A DNA stretch of 32,688 bases from Pseudomonas lactucae (GCF_016937615.1 NZ_JAFHKI010000174.1:1-32688), one strand, 5' to 3'. Shown: positions 1-6,544, counted from the stretch's first letter. Notes: generated by a model not told the origin, from the sequence alone. Translations and numbers: made by a program.

Positions 1-22
1 AAGCTCCCTCGCCACAGTCAAC

Positions 23-490
23 CTAGTCGTCCATGTCTCGACCGCTCAATAGGCGGCTGATCATCTCCATCGAAAACCCGCGATAACTCAGAAAGCGGCC
101 CTGTTTCGCACGCTCCTTCGCATCGATAGGCAAATGGCCGGAAAATTTGCGACGCCAAGTGTCTTCCAGCTGTGCCTGCCAACTGATACCGCACTCACGC
201 AGGGCGAGGTCGATATCGGCGCGTTGCAAACCGCGCTGGCTCAGCTCCTCACGAATGCGTGCAGGACCATAACCGGAGCGGGCCCGGTAGGAGACAAAGC
301 TTTCAAGGTAACGGGATTCCGACAGCAGCCCCTCTTCCGTTAACCGGTCGAGGGCTGTGTCGATCATCTCGGGATCTGCGCCGCGCTGACGCAGTTTACG
401 CGTCAGCTCGACCCGACCGTGCTCGCGGCGAGCGAGCAGGTCCATCGCAGTGCGCCGAACGGCGACGAGTGTATCCAATACAACAGTCAT
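23..490 (-). CDS. recX: RecX, regulator of RecA
   Basis: 155-aa protein of the RecX family, which binds RecA filaments and modulates recombinase and coprotease activity in the cytoplasm. The sequence shows the family's small helical repeats, including the REHGRVELTRKLRQRG segment near residues 22-37 and RSGYGPARIREELSQRG near 71-87. Length is typical of Pseudomonas RecX. It starts with ATG 8 nt after the recA stop codon, so it is almost certainly co-transcribed with recA and shares its SOS control. No terminator hairpin is visible between the two genes. The stop lies 22 nt from the window edge. Confidence 0.95.
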   Translation of the reverse strand: MTVVLDTLVAVRRTAMDLLARREHGRVELTRKLRQRGADPEMIDTALDRLTEEGLLSESRYLESFVSYRARSGYGPARIREELSQRGLQRADIDLALRECGISWQAQLEDTWRRKFSGHLPIDAKERAKQGRFLSYRGFSMEMISRLLSGRDMDD

Positions 491-498
491 CGTGTGCT

Positions 499-1557
499 TT
501 AGATGTCAGTGTCAGCTTCTTCCACTTCTTCAACCGGCTCGCGGTTGGCGGCAGCTTTAACGTCTGGCGCGGGGGTCAGCAGCTTGTCGCGGATCTGCTT
601 TTCAAGCGTGGCAGCAACGTCCGGGTTGTCCGCCAGGAACTTGGCCGAGTTGGCCTTGCCCTGACCGATCTTGCTGCCGTTGTAGGCATACCAGGCACCG
701 GATTTCTCGACGAAACCGTGCAGCACACCTAAATCGATCATTTCGCCGTTCAGGTAAATACCTTTGCCGTAGAGAATCTGGAACTCGGCCTGACGGAATG
801 GCGGAGCCACTTTGTTCTTCACAACCTTGACTCGGGTTTCGCTACCCACTACCTCGTCACCTTCCTTCACCGCGCCGGTACGGCGGATGTCCAGGCGGAC
901 CGAAGCGTAGAACTTCAGCGCGTTACCACCGGTGGTGGTTTCCGGGCTGCCGAACATCACGCCGATCTTCATACGGATCTGGTTGATGAAGATCACCAGG
1001 CAGTTGGCGTTCTTGATGTTACCGGTGATTTTACGCAGCGCCTGGGACATCAGACGGGCTTGGAGGCCCACGTGCATGTCACCCATTTCGCCTTCGATTT
1101 CAGCCTTGGGTACCAGGGCTGCCACGGAGTCGACCACGATCACGTCGATGGCGTTGGATCGCACCAGCATGTCGGTGATTTCCAAGGCTTGCTCGCCAGT
1201 GTCCGGCTGGGATACCAGCAGGTCATCAACGTTGACGCCCAGCTTGCCGGCGTACTCAGGGTCCAGGGCGTGCTCGGCATCGACGAACGCACAGGTGGCG
1301 CCCATTTTTTGCGCCTGGGCAATCACCGACAAGGTCAGGGTGGTTTTACCGGAAGATTCCGGACCGTAGATTTCAACGATACGGCCTTTTGGCAGGCCGC
1401 CAATGCCGAGCGCGATGTCCAGACCCAGAGAGCCAGTGGAAATAGCCGGGATCGCCTGACGGTCGTGATCGCCCATACGCATTACGGCACCCTTGCCGAA
1501 TTGACGTTCGATCTGACCCAGGGCCGCAGCCAAGGCTTTCTTCTTGTTGTCGTCCAT
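499..1557 (-). CDS. recA: RecA recombinase
   Basis: 352-aa RecA, the DNA-dependent ATPase for homologous recombination and coprotease for LexA and phage-type repressors. Visible are the Walker A motif GPESSGKTT (residues 65-73), the MAW region, the NQIRMKIGVMFG stretch of the L2 region and the acidic C-terminus (EEVEEADTDI). The open frame extends 23 codons upstream, but the start chosen at 1557 matches the usual N-terminus (MDDNKKKALAAALGQ) and has a Shine-Dalgarno GAGGA just upstream. It lies upstream of recX. A LexA box sits 41-56 nt before the start. RecA also matters for this window's phage remnant, whose repressor has the autocleavage residues that respond to activated RecA. Confidence 0.98.
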   Translation of the reverse strand: MDDNKKKALAAALGQIERQFGKGAVMRMGDHDRQAIPAISTGSLGLDIALGIGGLPKGRIVEIYGPESSGKTTLTLSVIAQAQKMGATCAFVDAEHALDPEYAGKLGVNVDDLLVSQPDTGEQALEITDMLVRSNAIDVIVVDSVAALVPKAEIEGEMGDMHVGLQARLMSQALRKITGNIKNANCLVIFINQIRMKIGVMFGSPETTTGGNALKFYASVRLDIRRTGAVKEGDEVVGSETRVKVVKNKVAPPFRQAEFQILYGKGIYLNGEMIDLGVLHGFVEKSGAWYAYNGSKIGQGKANSAKFLADNPDVAATLEKQIRDKLLTPAPDVKAAANREPVEEVEEADTDI

Positions 1558-1597
1558 TAAAGTCCTCACGTAATCAATAAGGCCTGACGGCCAACAC

Positions 1598-1613
1598 CTG
1601 TATAAGTAGACAG
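1598..1613 (-). promoter_or_regulatory. LexA (SOS) box of recA
   Basis: On the minus strand the sequence is CTGTCTACTTATACAG, which fits the CTGT-N8-ACAG consensus of gamma-proteobacterial LexA. It lies 41 nt upstream of the recA ATG. A plausible promoter overlaps it (TTGTGG ... TATACA in the same strand), so LexA would occlude RNA polymerase. Confidence 0.88.
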
Positions 1614-1640
1614 TATTGTTCCACAAAGATCGGAGATCGC

Positions 1641-2141
1641 CTACCCCTGATTTTCTATTTCTGCTGCAGCTCGTCGCAACAAGCCCTCCAGCGCGGCCTT
1701 TACCGTTTGTCGGCGGACCTCGTCGCGGTTGCCGGGAAAGTGCGCAAGCTCGGCGGTGACCTCATTGCCCACGCCGAACGCGAGCCATACAGTGCCCACC
1801 GGCTTGTCCGGCGAACCGCCGTCCGGCCCCGCCACACCACTGACCGCCACGGCAAATCGCGCCAGGCTTTTTTCCTGGGCGCCACGAACCATTGCTTCCA
1901 CCACTTCCCGACTGACCGCGCCCACTTTTGCAAACAAATCCTCCGGCACGTTCAACTGCCGGGTCTTCTGCCGATTGGAGTAGGTGACATACCCCGCTTC
2001 AAACCAGGCCGAACTGCCCGGTATCCGCGTAACCGCCTCGGCAATCCCGCCGCCGGTACAGGACTCGGCAGTGGTGACGTGAGCATTGAGCACCTGTAAA
2101 CGTCGGCCTAATTCAGCAGCAAGTGGGGTGATGTCTTTCAC
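1641..2141 (-). CDS. cinA: CinA-family nicotinamide-nucleotide amidohydrolase (PncC type)
   Basis: 166-aa protein equal to the stand-alone CinA C-terminal domain, which deamidates nicotinamide mononucleotide to nicotinate mononucleotide in pyridine nucleotide salvage. Diagnostic segments are TTAESCTGGGIAEAVTRIPGSS (positions about 23-44, shortened here to its key residues ESCTGG), TYSN, GAVS and VSGVAGPDGG. The start is GTG at 2141, preceded by a strong AGGAGA ribosome site. It lies upstream of recA in the usual Pseudomonas order. It marks the conserved right-hand anchor of the mutS/cinA locus where tailocins and prophages reside. The gene itself is intact, so the phage element did not disrupt it. 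Confidence 0.92.
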   Translation of the reverse strand: MKDITPLAAELGRRLQVLNAHVTTAESCTGGGIAEAVTRIPGSSAWFEAGYVTYSNRQKTRQLNVPEDLFAKVGAVSREVVEAMVRGAQEKSLARFAVAVSGVAGPDGGSPDKPVGTVWLAFGVGNEVTAELAHFPGNRDEVRRQTVKAALEGLLRRAAAEIENQG

Positions 2142-2222
2142 GGTCGTCTCCTGGAGTGGGCGGGCGTTCGACTACCCTACAGGAGCAAATCGCTCATGCA
2201 AGCGACAGACTGGAACAAGAGA

Positions 2223-2714
2223 TTAGCGGGCGACCGCGCGCGCATACGCCTGGCAAGCGCGCAAGGCGATCAGTCCCTGGTCGCCGGCATCGGTGATGCC
2301 GATAATTCGTTGAGCATGCGCCGGGTCAAGTCGGGCTCGCGCGGCTGCATGAACCACGCCGACGGGGGTGGTGGCGGTTGGCATTGCACAGCCACTGGCG
2401 GGCTCGCTGGCGTCGAGAAGGACTGACAACCGCACATCAGCAGTGGCCAGACGGTCGCGCAAAGCAGCCTGATGACGCTGGACATCGCTCAACTCCCTGG
2501 CATGTTGTTGATCGCTGACATTGAGCTGCTGCTCCAGGGCCAGTCGTTTGTCCTGTTCAGCCTGCATCTGAAGCAAGCCCGCCAGGCGTTGCCGACCCAA
2601 TACCTGAGCATGGGCTGAGGATTGTTGCGCAAGCTGCACGGCATATCGCCATGCCTGCACCTGCCACACCACCGCGGCCAGCAGGCAGGCACCGATTACG
2701 CCTGGGAAGCGCAT
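2223..2714 (-). CDS. lysB: Rz-like i-spanin (LysB)
   Basis: 163-aa protein with an N-terminal membrane anchor (MRFPGVIGACLLAAVVWQVQ) followed by a long Gln/Ala/Leu-rich periplasmic helix (residues about 25-95), the layout of inner-membrane spanins that help disrupt the outer membrane at the end of phage lysis. The frame opens 8 codons earlier, but ATG 2714 has GAAGG at good distance and overlaps the endolysin end by 19 nt, typical of lysis cassettes. A second gene (Rz1-like) is nested in the +1 frame, which strongly supports this call. The order endolysin-LysB-LysC equals that of R-pyocin lysis genes. The C-terminal 60 residues are not well conserved in my memory. Confidence 0.85.
   Translation of the reverse strand: MRFPGVIGACLLAAVVWQVQAWRYAVQLAQQSSAHAQVLGRQRLAGLLQMQAEQDKRLALEQQLNVSDQQHARELSDVQRHQAALRDRLATADVRLSVLLDASEPASGCAMPTATTPVGVVHAAARARLDPAHAQRIIGITDAGDQGLIALRACQAYARAVAR
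2270..2485 (-). CDS. lysC: Rz1-like o-spanin lipoprotein (LysC), embedded in lysB
   Basis: 71-aa ORF wholly inside lysB in another frame. It has a short hydrophobic signal sequence ending in a lipobox-like Cys (LLMCGCQS), then a proline-rich stretch CQPPPPPSAWFMQP, which closely parallels the PPPPPAWIMQPP segment of lambda Rz1. These lipoproteins sit in the outer membrane and join the i-spanin across the periplasm. The lipobox is not textbook (Met at -3, Cys at -2), but the length, Pro tract and nesting leave little doubt. Gene finders often miss such embedded genes. Confidence 0.82.
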   Translation of the reverse strand: MSSVIRLLCATVWPLLMCGCQSFSTPASPPVAVQCQPPPPPSAWFMQPREPDLTRRMLNELSASPMPATRD

Positions 2715-3259
2715 AGCACCGCCTTCGCCCGCGCCCACAACTGCAGACGATCCTCCAGACCACTAAGCCCACCATTGATGCGCCGGGTGATGGTGGTGAA
2801 CCGGTCCTCGTCGGCCAATTCGTTCAAGCCATTGCGCTGCCAGAACCAGGCAGCCGATTCGCAGGCCCATTGCGGTTGCTCCAGCAAAGCCGGTTCGCGC
2901 AACAAACGATCATCGCCGAACAAGACGTGGCTGCACGCCAGGTAGTTGCGGCGGCCGGTAATCTGGATCAGCCCCCTGCCCCGGTATTTCTGGCCATCGC
3001 CGTCGGCGTCAGGGGTGTTGCCCAGGCGAGCGGCCAGCACGCCCGTGTCATATTTGCTCAAGTACGGGTCGCTGCCCAGTTCACGCACGTAGCGCAGTTC
3101 ACCGGACTCGTGGCCGATTTGGGCAAGAAAGGCGGCAGCACGTGGCACGCTGTTAATTTCATGCCGCGCAAACGCCGCATTCAAGGCGTGCAAAAAGAGG
3201 CCTGCTGAAGAGCGGGCTTGCGGCATGATTTGAATCAGTTGGGACAGTGTGATGACCAT
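2696..3259 (-). CDS. Phage/tailocin endolysin, GH19 (chitinase class I-like lysozyme)
   Basis: 187-aa peptidoglycan hydrolase without a signal peptide, so it needs a holin for export. Family hallmarks are IGHESGELRYVREL (residues about 48-61, with the catalytic Glu), the KYRGRGLIQITGRRNY segment and WACESAAWFW. The open frame starts 28 codons upstream, but ATG 3259 follows AGGA by 8 nt and gives the usual MVITLSQL N-terminus. It overlaps lysB by 19 nt. The holin that should release it lies 1.5 kb upstream in the same direction. In complete mutS/cinA tailocins the tail genes would separate holin and endolysin; here they do not. Confidence 0.9.
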   Translation of the reverse strand: MVITLSQLIQIMPQARSSAGLFLHALNAAFARHEINSVPRAAAFLAQIGHESGELRYVRELGSDPYLSKYDTGVLAARLGNTPDADGDGQKYRGRGLIQITGRRNYLACSHVLFGDDRLLREPALLEQPQWACESAAWFWQRNGLNELADEDRFTTITRRINGGLSGLEDRLQLWARAKAVLCASQA

Positions 3260-3554
3260 CGGTTTCATCCTGAAAAACACGCAATACGGACAGCCCACCC
3301 GTCGTGATCGGACTGCGATAGCCCGTACCGTATCCCCCCACATTCACCACCTTAGTAATCGACCGGAGCCCCTGCATGCAGGAAGGCCTGCTTTCCTCCA
3401 GGCTACGCCATTGATCAGGAAACTTACTCAAGCATGCCAATTCGCCAGGTCGTTCTTATTCCACCGACTAGTGACAATTGCGCCTATCAGAACGGCGAAT
3501 AGCCACGCGTTTGCAGAGCTCCCAGCTCGAAGCAATGGGCGTGTTGGGGTCGAA
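3260..3554. other. Non-coding or decayed stretch upstream of the endolysin
   Basis: About 300 nt without a convincing gene, between the terminator at 3555-3586 and the endolysin start. One minus-strand frame (3159-3440) reads partly protein-like in its middle (TKVVNVGGYGTGYRSPITTGG) but runs out of frame into the endolysin and has no clear start, so it could be a decayed fragment of a lost gene. An imperfect palindrome (GGAAGGCCTGCTTTCC, 3382-3397) is present. The endolysin must have its own promoter here or depend on read-through; I could not identify one with confidence. Confidence 0.4.
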
Positions 3555-3586
3555 AATAAAAAAGCCCTGCACAATCGCAGGGCTTC
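3555..3586 (-). terminator. Rho-independent terminator after the 101-aa ORF
   Basis: On the minus strand a 9-bp stem AAGCCCTGC/GCAGGGCTT with a 6-nt loop is followed by TTTTTATTTT. It lies 24 nt past the stop of the gene at 3611-3916, so it would end the holin-to-unknown-protein transcript before the endolysin genes. Confidence 0.85.
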
Positions 3587-3610
3587 ATTTGCTACAAGAT
3601 CAACTACCGA

Positions 3611-3916
3611 TCAGGGCAGTACGTCATAAGTTACATAAAGGCTCGAATCGCTGTTACCCGGGCCATACCAAAGACCTTGGCCGGCAGGGATCAGAATCTC
3701 AAACGGAACCTGCCCCTGAACCGCGCAAACCACCGGAGAGGTCTTGAGCGTCGCATAAACTGGCGCGACAGTACCCGTGAACAGTCGGCCACCGTTATTG
3801 ATGCATGTGCGGATCACTATGCCCGTGGTGTTCTGTGCTGGCAAAATCATGGGCCGAACGTAGTCGTCGAAGCCGATGAGGTTGATGAATTTTGCGCCTG
3901 CTTTTACTTGATCCAT
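3611..3916 (-). CDS. Hypothetical small phage-associated protein
   Basis: 101-aa protein that I do not recognise. It has no signal peptide or membrane segment and alternates short hydrophobic and Gly/Pro/Asn-rich stretches (VCAVQGQVPFEILIPAGQGLWYGPGNS), suggesting a small beta-sandwich. It starts 2 nt after the com stop with a good AAGG ribosome site, and is followed by a terminator, so it is the last gene of the holin operon. It could be a virion decoration-like or cargo protein; the function is unknown. Confidence 0.6.
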   Translation of the reverse strand: MDQVKAGAKFINLIGFDDYVRPMILPAQNTTGIVIRTCINNGGRLFTGTVAPVYATLKTSPVVCAVQGQVPFEILIPAGQGLWYGPGNSDSSLYVTYDVLP

Positions 3917-3918
3917 AT

Positions 3919-4110
3919 CTATCTACCTTGAGTCGAATGATTTATCGCGGAGAATTCCGCATTCATGTCGCTCAAAGGCGATTGCTCGAGGCGCGTGGCC
4001 TTCACATGATTCAACGTCCCACATCGGGAACACTTGATCTGGAGTTCTGTAAACCCACCCGTACGGGCGAGGAGCCTTTTGCAGTTACCGCATCTGAATT
4101 CGTTCAACAT
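3919..4110 (-). CDS. com: Com-like zinc-finger translational regulator
   Basis: 63-aa protein resembling phage Mu Com, a small zinc protein that binds mom mRNA and allows its translation. It shows FRCGNCKRLLAR followed after about 12 residues by IKCSRCGTLNHVKA, i.e. two CxxC pairs for one zinc. The frame is open 50 codons upstream, but the start at 4110 gives the family N-terminus (MLNEFRCGNCK) and follows AAGGGGG. No mom DNA-modification gene is near; the next gene is the unknown 101-aa ORF 2 nt downstream. The 177 nt between com and the upstream tail-like gene contains no gene I can support. Confidence 0.8.
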   Translation of the reverse strand: MLNEFRCGNCKRLLARTGGFTELQIKCSRCGTLNHVKATRLEQSPLSDMNAEFSAINHSTQGR

Positions 4111-4287
4111 CCGCAACCCCCTTTTTTCTGAATGGCCTACTCCGTAAGCAAAAACCAGCGCGAAAGCTGGGTATCCGTGTTTTGCCGAACTTGTTACGGA
4201 TCGCTCAGGCAGTACGCAGCCGACGCGGTGACAGCAGAGAGGGAAGCGGCCGAAACCCAAGATGACGTGAATGGCAACCTACATGGA

Positions 4288-4803
4288 CTACTTCTGCAAG
4301 GGCCGATATTGATCCGGATCGTCGATGTCCGAGACTTCCCAGGTGCGGGCAAACAGTGGTGTACCTGTGGGATCCAGGAGCAACGACGGGCCGAGATAGA
4401 TGATTTGGGTGAAGGAAACGGTCCAGGTGTCGTAGTCAGTTTCGGCGCTGGAAAGTCCGGAGGGTGCCGCGACGACGGCCGTGGGCAAATCGCACTGATC
4501 CAATGGCAGGCCCCAGCGGTTATCCAGGGCGAGATCCATCAATTGGCTGGCCAGGTCGCACGCATCAAAAGGTGCCGCCCCGCTGGCGACCGTAGCCCTG
4601 AGTGAAACCGACAAAACATGTGCCTTGCGCCCTTCAGGGGAACGAACGCCGGGGCCGTTGCGTTCGACACTGATCAGCACGCCGGTGTGATCACCGACGC
4701 CGGCAAAGTCCTGGTGATTGCCTACCCGTAATTGTGGGAAAGCACTCTTCAGCGCCTCCCCAATCGCGACAGGCAGTTGGGATGGTTTTTCGATAAGTGT
4801 CAT
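4288..4803 (-). CDS. Putative phage tail-completion protein (Mu gp37-like)
   Basis: 171-aa protein with no signal or membrane segment. The pattern of a conserved middle (DACDLASQLMDLALDNRWGLP) and a C-terminal W-x-V-x-F-x-Q-x-x-YLG segment (WTVSFTQIIYLG) resembles the small neck/tail-completion proteins that precede the tail sheath gene in Mu/SfV-type phages and P. fluorescens tailocins. It starts 21 nt after the holin with an AAGGA site, so it is in the same operon. The sheath gene expected downstream is absent. The family assignment is from memory of related clusters and is tentative. Confidence 0.5.
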   Translation of the reverse strand: MTLIEKPSQLPVAIGEALKSAFPQLRVGNHQDFAGVGDHTGVLISVERNGPGVRSPEGRKAHVLSVSLRATVASGAAPFDACDLASQLMDLALDNRWGLPLDQCDLPTAVVAAPSGLSSAETDYDTWTVSFTQIIYLGPSLLLDPTGTPLFARTWEVSDIDDPDQYRPLQK

Positions 4804-4824
4804 TTCGTTGCGTCCTTGCAGCGG

Positions 4825-5169
4825 CTATTGCTGATCCGATCGGGAGGGTGGACCCTCGTTGACCCCGATGCGCTTGGCCGCCCAGCGTTCATAAAGGCCG
4901 ATGGCAACGTCGGCCCCCGCCATGGCGGTGAGGCAGCCAATGGCGCCGGCGGTCCATATAGACATGCCGGCGGCGTAGCACAGCATCAATGCCGAGACTC
5001 CGCAGACCATGCACGCCCCGGACCGCAGGGCCAGGCGCCGGATCAGCGACCAACCGCGGGCGCCCTCCTTGTCGGCGCGCCACATTTCGCCGGATATACC
5101 GCCGATCAGCGCCAGTATGATCACCAGCCAGATAGGCATTTCCGCTAACGCTTGCTGCTCGTTTGTCAT
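4825..5169 (-). CDS. Holin (LydA/superfamily III-like)
   Basis: 114-aa membrane protein with three hydrophobic segments (MPIWLVIILALIGGISGEMW, residues 11-30; ACMVCGVSALMLCYAAG; WTAGAIGCLTAMAGADVAI) and a charged C-terminus, the layout of holins of R-type pyocin and tailocin clusters. It would form the inner-membrane hole for the endolysin at 2696-3259. The frame is open 79 codons upstream, but ATG 5169 follows a perfect AGGAGG. It is the first clear structural gene after the control region, about 600 nt downstream of the repressor. Confidence 0.82.
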   Translation of the reverse strand: MTNEQQALAEMPIWLVIILALIGGISGEMWRADKEGARGWSLIRRLALRSGACMVCGVSALMLCYAAGMSIWTAGAIGCLTAMAGADVAIGLYERWAAKRIGVNEGPPSRSDQQ

Positions 5170-5243
5170 GTCACGCCTCCTGGCTGAGCAATGCCGGCAT
5201 CGTGCCGGTGTCTGATTTATTCCGTGTGTCGGTAGGCATTCCA

Positions 5244-5269
5244 AAAAGCCCGGTTGCCCAGGCTTTTCA
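5244..5269 (-). terminator. Intrinsic-terminator-like hairpin in the leader of the holin
   Basis: Read on the minus strand, AAAAGCC-T-GG, loop GCAA, CC-G-GGCTTTTT forms a stem of about 10 pairs with one wobble and ends in five Us. It sits 75 nt before the holin start and about 330 nt after the candidate lytic promoter, so transcripts must pass it to reach the holin. A second hairpin (CCGGCA-CGA-TGCCGG, about 5199-5213) is just before the ribosome site. Confidence 0.6.
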
Positions 5270-5459
5270 GTAATGCGGTCCAGATTCGATCGTTCGGCGC
5301 TACTGGCGCGGTACGGATCTTTCCTCAATGTTTTTCCGACCACGATCCCTGTCTGCCGGATAACTGCTTCTGGTGCTTTACGCTGCACACCCGGGTCAGT
5401 TGCCAACCCTCTGAACCGTTAAGGCCGGTTCATCGCTGCCTGTTTTTGTCGCGGTATCA

Positions 5460-5564
5460 CTAAAGAGCGTCGGCATCCTTGCCGGTGTTGCCTGGCGTCC
5501 TTGCCATCGCTCGGATGGCGTCCTTGCCGATGTTGCGTGCCTTCCTTGTCTTCCTTGGCAGCAT
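5460..5564 (-). CDS. Candidate small basic protein in the lytic leader
   Basis: A 34-codon ORF, too short for standard tracks. It has a GGAGG ribosome site 8 nt before the ATG and ends with TAG. It starts with a very basic segment (MLPRKTRKARNIGKDAIRAM) and contains a repeated pattern N-I-G-K-D-A / N-T-G-K-D-A. It is the first ORF after the candidate lytic promoter at 5607-5635. The codons are unusual for Pseudomonas (three AGG and one ACA within the first eight codons). It could be a leader peptide, a small activator, or simply an effect of the repeat array in the same DNA. No homologue is known to me. Confidence 0.35.
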   Translation of the reverse strand: MLPRKTRKARNIGKDAIRAMARTPGNTGKDADAL

Positions 5565-5571
5565 CCTTGCC
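5472..5571. repeat. Five periodic 12-bp repeats (GGCRTCCTTGCC)
   Basis: On the plus strand GGCATCCTTGCC (5472), GGCGTCCTTGCC (5494), GGCGTCCTTGCC (5518), the degenerate GCCTTCCTTGTC (5539) and AGCATCCTTGCC (5560) are spaced 22, 24, 21 and 21 nt, i.e. about two helical turns. They lie between the candidate lytic promoter and the holin and overlap the 34-codon ORF. Confidence 0.7.
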
Positions 5572-5606
5572 GCCTCCACCAGGCCTCGTTGGCTGGCTTG
5601 AGATGA

Positions 5607-5635
5607 AGAGTATTACTGGATAAATATACAGTCAA
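5607..5635 (-). promoter_or_regulatory. Candidate lytic promoter with LexA-like box in the spacer
   Basis: On the minus strand TTGACT (5635-5630), a 17-nt spacer and TACTCT (5612-5607). The spacer contains CTGTATATTTATCCAG (5631-5616), which differs from an ideal LexA box at two of sixteen positions, one being in the outer ACAG half. An ATGCAT operator abuts the -35 element. The promoter would drive the leader, holin and following genes. Confidence 0.55.
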
Positions 5636-5684
5636 TGCATAAATGCATTTATTTTCGAATAGCAAATGCGCAGATGCATTTATG
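5635..5684. promoter_or_regulatory. Operator sites for the PrtR-like repressor
   Basis: ATGCAT-AA-ATGCAT (5635-5648) and the imperfect copy ATGCGC-AG-ATGCAT (5666-5679), 31 nt apart. The same ATGCAT half-sites occur in front of the repressor gene (6556-6572), which points to a common binding protein, most likely PrtR itself. Confidence 0.6.
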
Positions 5685-5722
5685 ACCTGGTGGCCAAAGG
5701 GTTTGGCAGCTTTCTGCACGCG

Positions 5723-5750
5723 AAAAAAAGCCCGCGCGTTGGCGGGCTTT
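5723..5750 (-). terminator. Rho-independent terminator of the prtR-like gene
   Basis: On the minus strand AAAGCCCGC, a 6-nt loop and GCGGGCTTT followed by a run of T. It is 17 nt after the repressor stop, so the repressor and lytic genes are separate transcripts. Confidence 0.9.
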
Positions 5751-5766
5751 GTCTTACACAGGGTGG

Positions 5767-6510
5767 TTAACGGGCGTACATGCCCCACCAGAATACGTGA
5801 CCGAGGATGCTGATCTGCTCATCCTGGATATCTTGGAAGCTATAGTCCTCGTCCGGGTGCTCATCGCGGTTGAAACTGCGCAGACGAATCCCGGAAGGCA
5901 GGCGATAGAGCTGTTTGACCCGCAGTTGGCCATTGTGATTGATGGCGTACAGATCGCCATCGACGATGTCGCCAATCGCGCTTTTGCCCGCGTTCACACC
6001 GACCGTCGCACCGTCGCGCAGCACCGGCAACATGCTGTTGCCGCGCACCGTCACACACTTGGCCTGGTCGAACTGCACACCGTTATGCCGCAGGCTGCGC
6101 TTTCCAAAACGCAGGCTGGCCTTCTCGCTTTCCTCGATGACGAATCTTCCTGATCCAGCAGCCAATTCAACCTCACGCAGAAAGGGGATCGACACCTCGT
6201 CATCATTAACGGGTGTGTCGTCGTCCCACAGGCTTATGTCCTTGAGCTCCGAATGCATGGGGTCGCGCCCCTCCTCGCGCGAAACACCCAGCGCCACGCG
6301 GCCGCGCAGTTGGTCGGTGCTGACGCGGAAATACTCGGCAACGCGGGAAATGTGCTTGTCCGACGGATCAACGATCTTGCCGCTGAGAATCCGGGACAGG
6401 GTGGATTGAGGCACGCCAGTACGCCGGTAAAGCTCCGTGGGAGAGATCCGGTCGCGGTCCAGCAGTTCTCTTAAGACGATAGAAACGTTGCGTTTTTGCA
6501 TAACGGGCAT
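5767..6510 (-). CDS. prtR: PrtR-like XRE/S24 self-cleaving repressor
   Basis: About 247 aa. The N-terminal helix-turn-helix (ISPTELYRRTGVPQSTLSRILSGK) binds DNA. The C-terminal S24 domain has the Ala-Gly cleavage site (ELAAGSG), catalytic Ser in RGNSMLP and catalytic Lys in LRVKQLY, 40 residues apart. Such repressors cleave themselves on activated RecA and so couple pyocin/tailocin genes to DNA damage. Start choice is uncertain: TTG 6537, ATG 6510 and ATG 6501 are all in frame and none has a clear ribosome site. ATG 6510 is used here. It sits next to mutS and reads toward the lysis genes, as in known mutS/cinA tailocins. Operators lie in front of its own gene. Confidence 0.9.
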   Translation of the reverse strand: MPVMQKRNVSIVLRELLDRDRISPTELYRRTGVPQSTLSRILSGKIVDPSDKHISRVAEYFRVSTDQLRGRVALGVSREEGRDPMHSELKDISLWDDDTPVNDDEVSIPFLREVELAAGSGRFVIEESEKASLRFGKRSLRHNGVQFDQAKCVTVRGNSMLPVLRDGATVGVNAGKSAIGDIVDGDLYAINHNGQLRVKQLYRLPSGIRLRSFNRDEHPDEDYSFQDIQDEQISILGHVFWWGMYAR

Positions 6511-6544
6511 AGTGACGAGAGTTTTTGGGGTTGGCAAATGCTAA

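Noticed and set aside
3159..3440. 93-aa minus-strand frame upstream of the endolysin
   Set aside because: Overlaps the endolysin start by 100 nt in another frame and lacks a convincing start; kept only as a possible decayed fragment.
4111..4287. Reading frame between com and the tail-like gene (ending SAASLSAVTASAAY)
   Set aside because: Short, without start or ribosome site; I could not support it as the end of a tail-assembly gene.
5396..5788. 130-aa minus-strand open frame across the lytic control region
   Set aside because: It runs through the prtR terminator, the operators and the promoter, has no ribosome site and low-complexity Arg/Gln-rich translation; the shorter frame at 5460-5564 with a good ribosome site is the better candidate.
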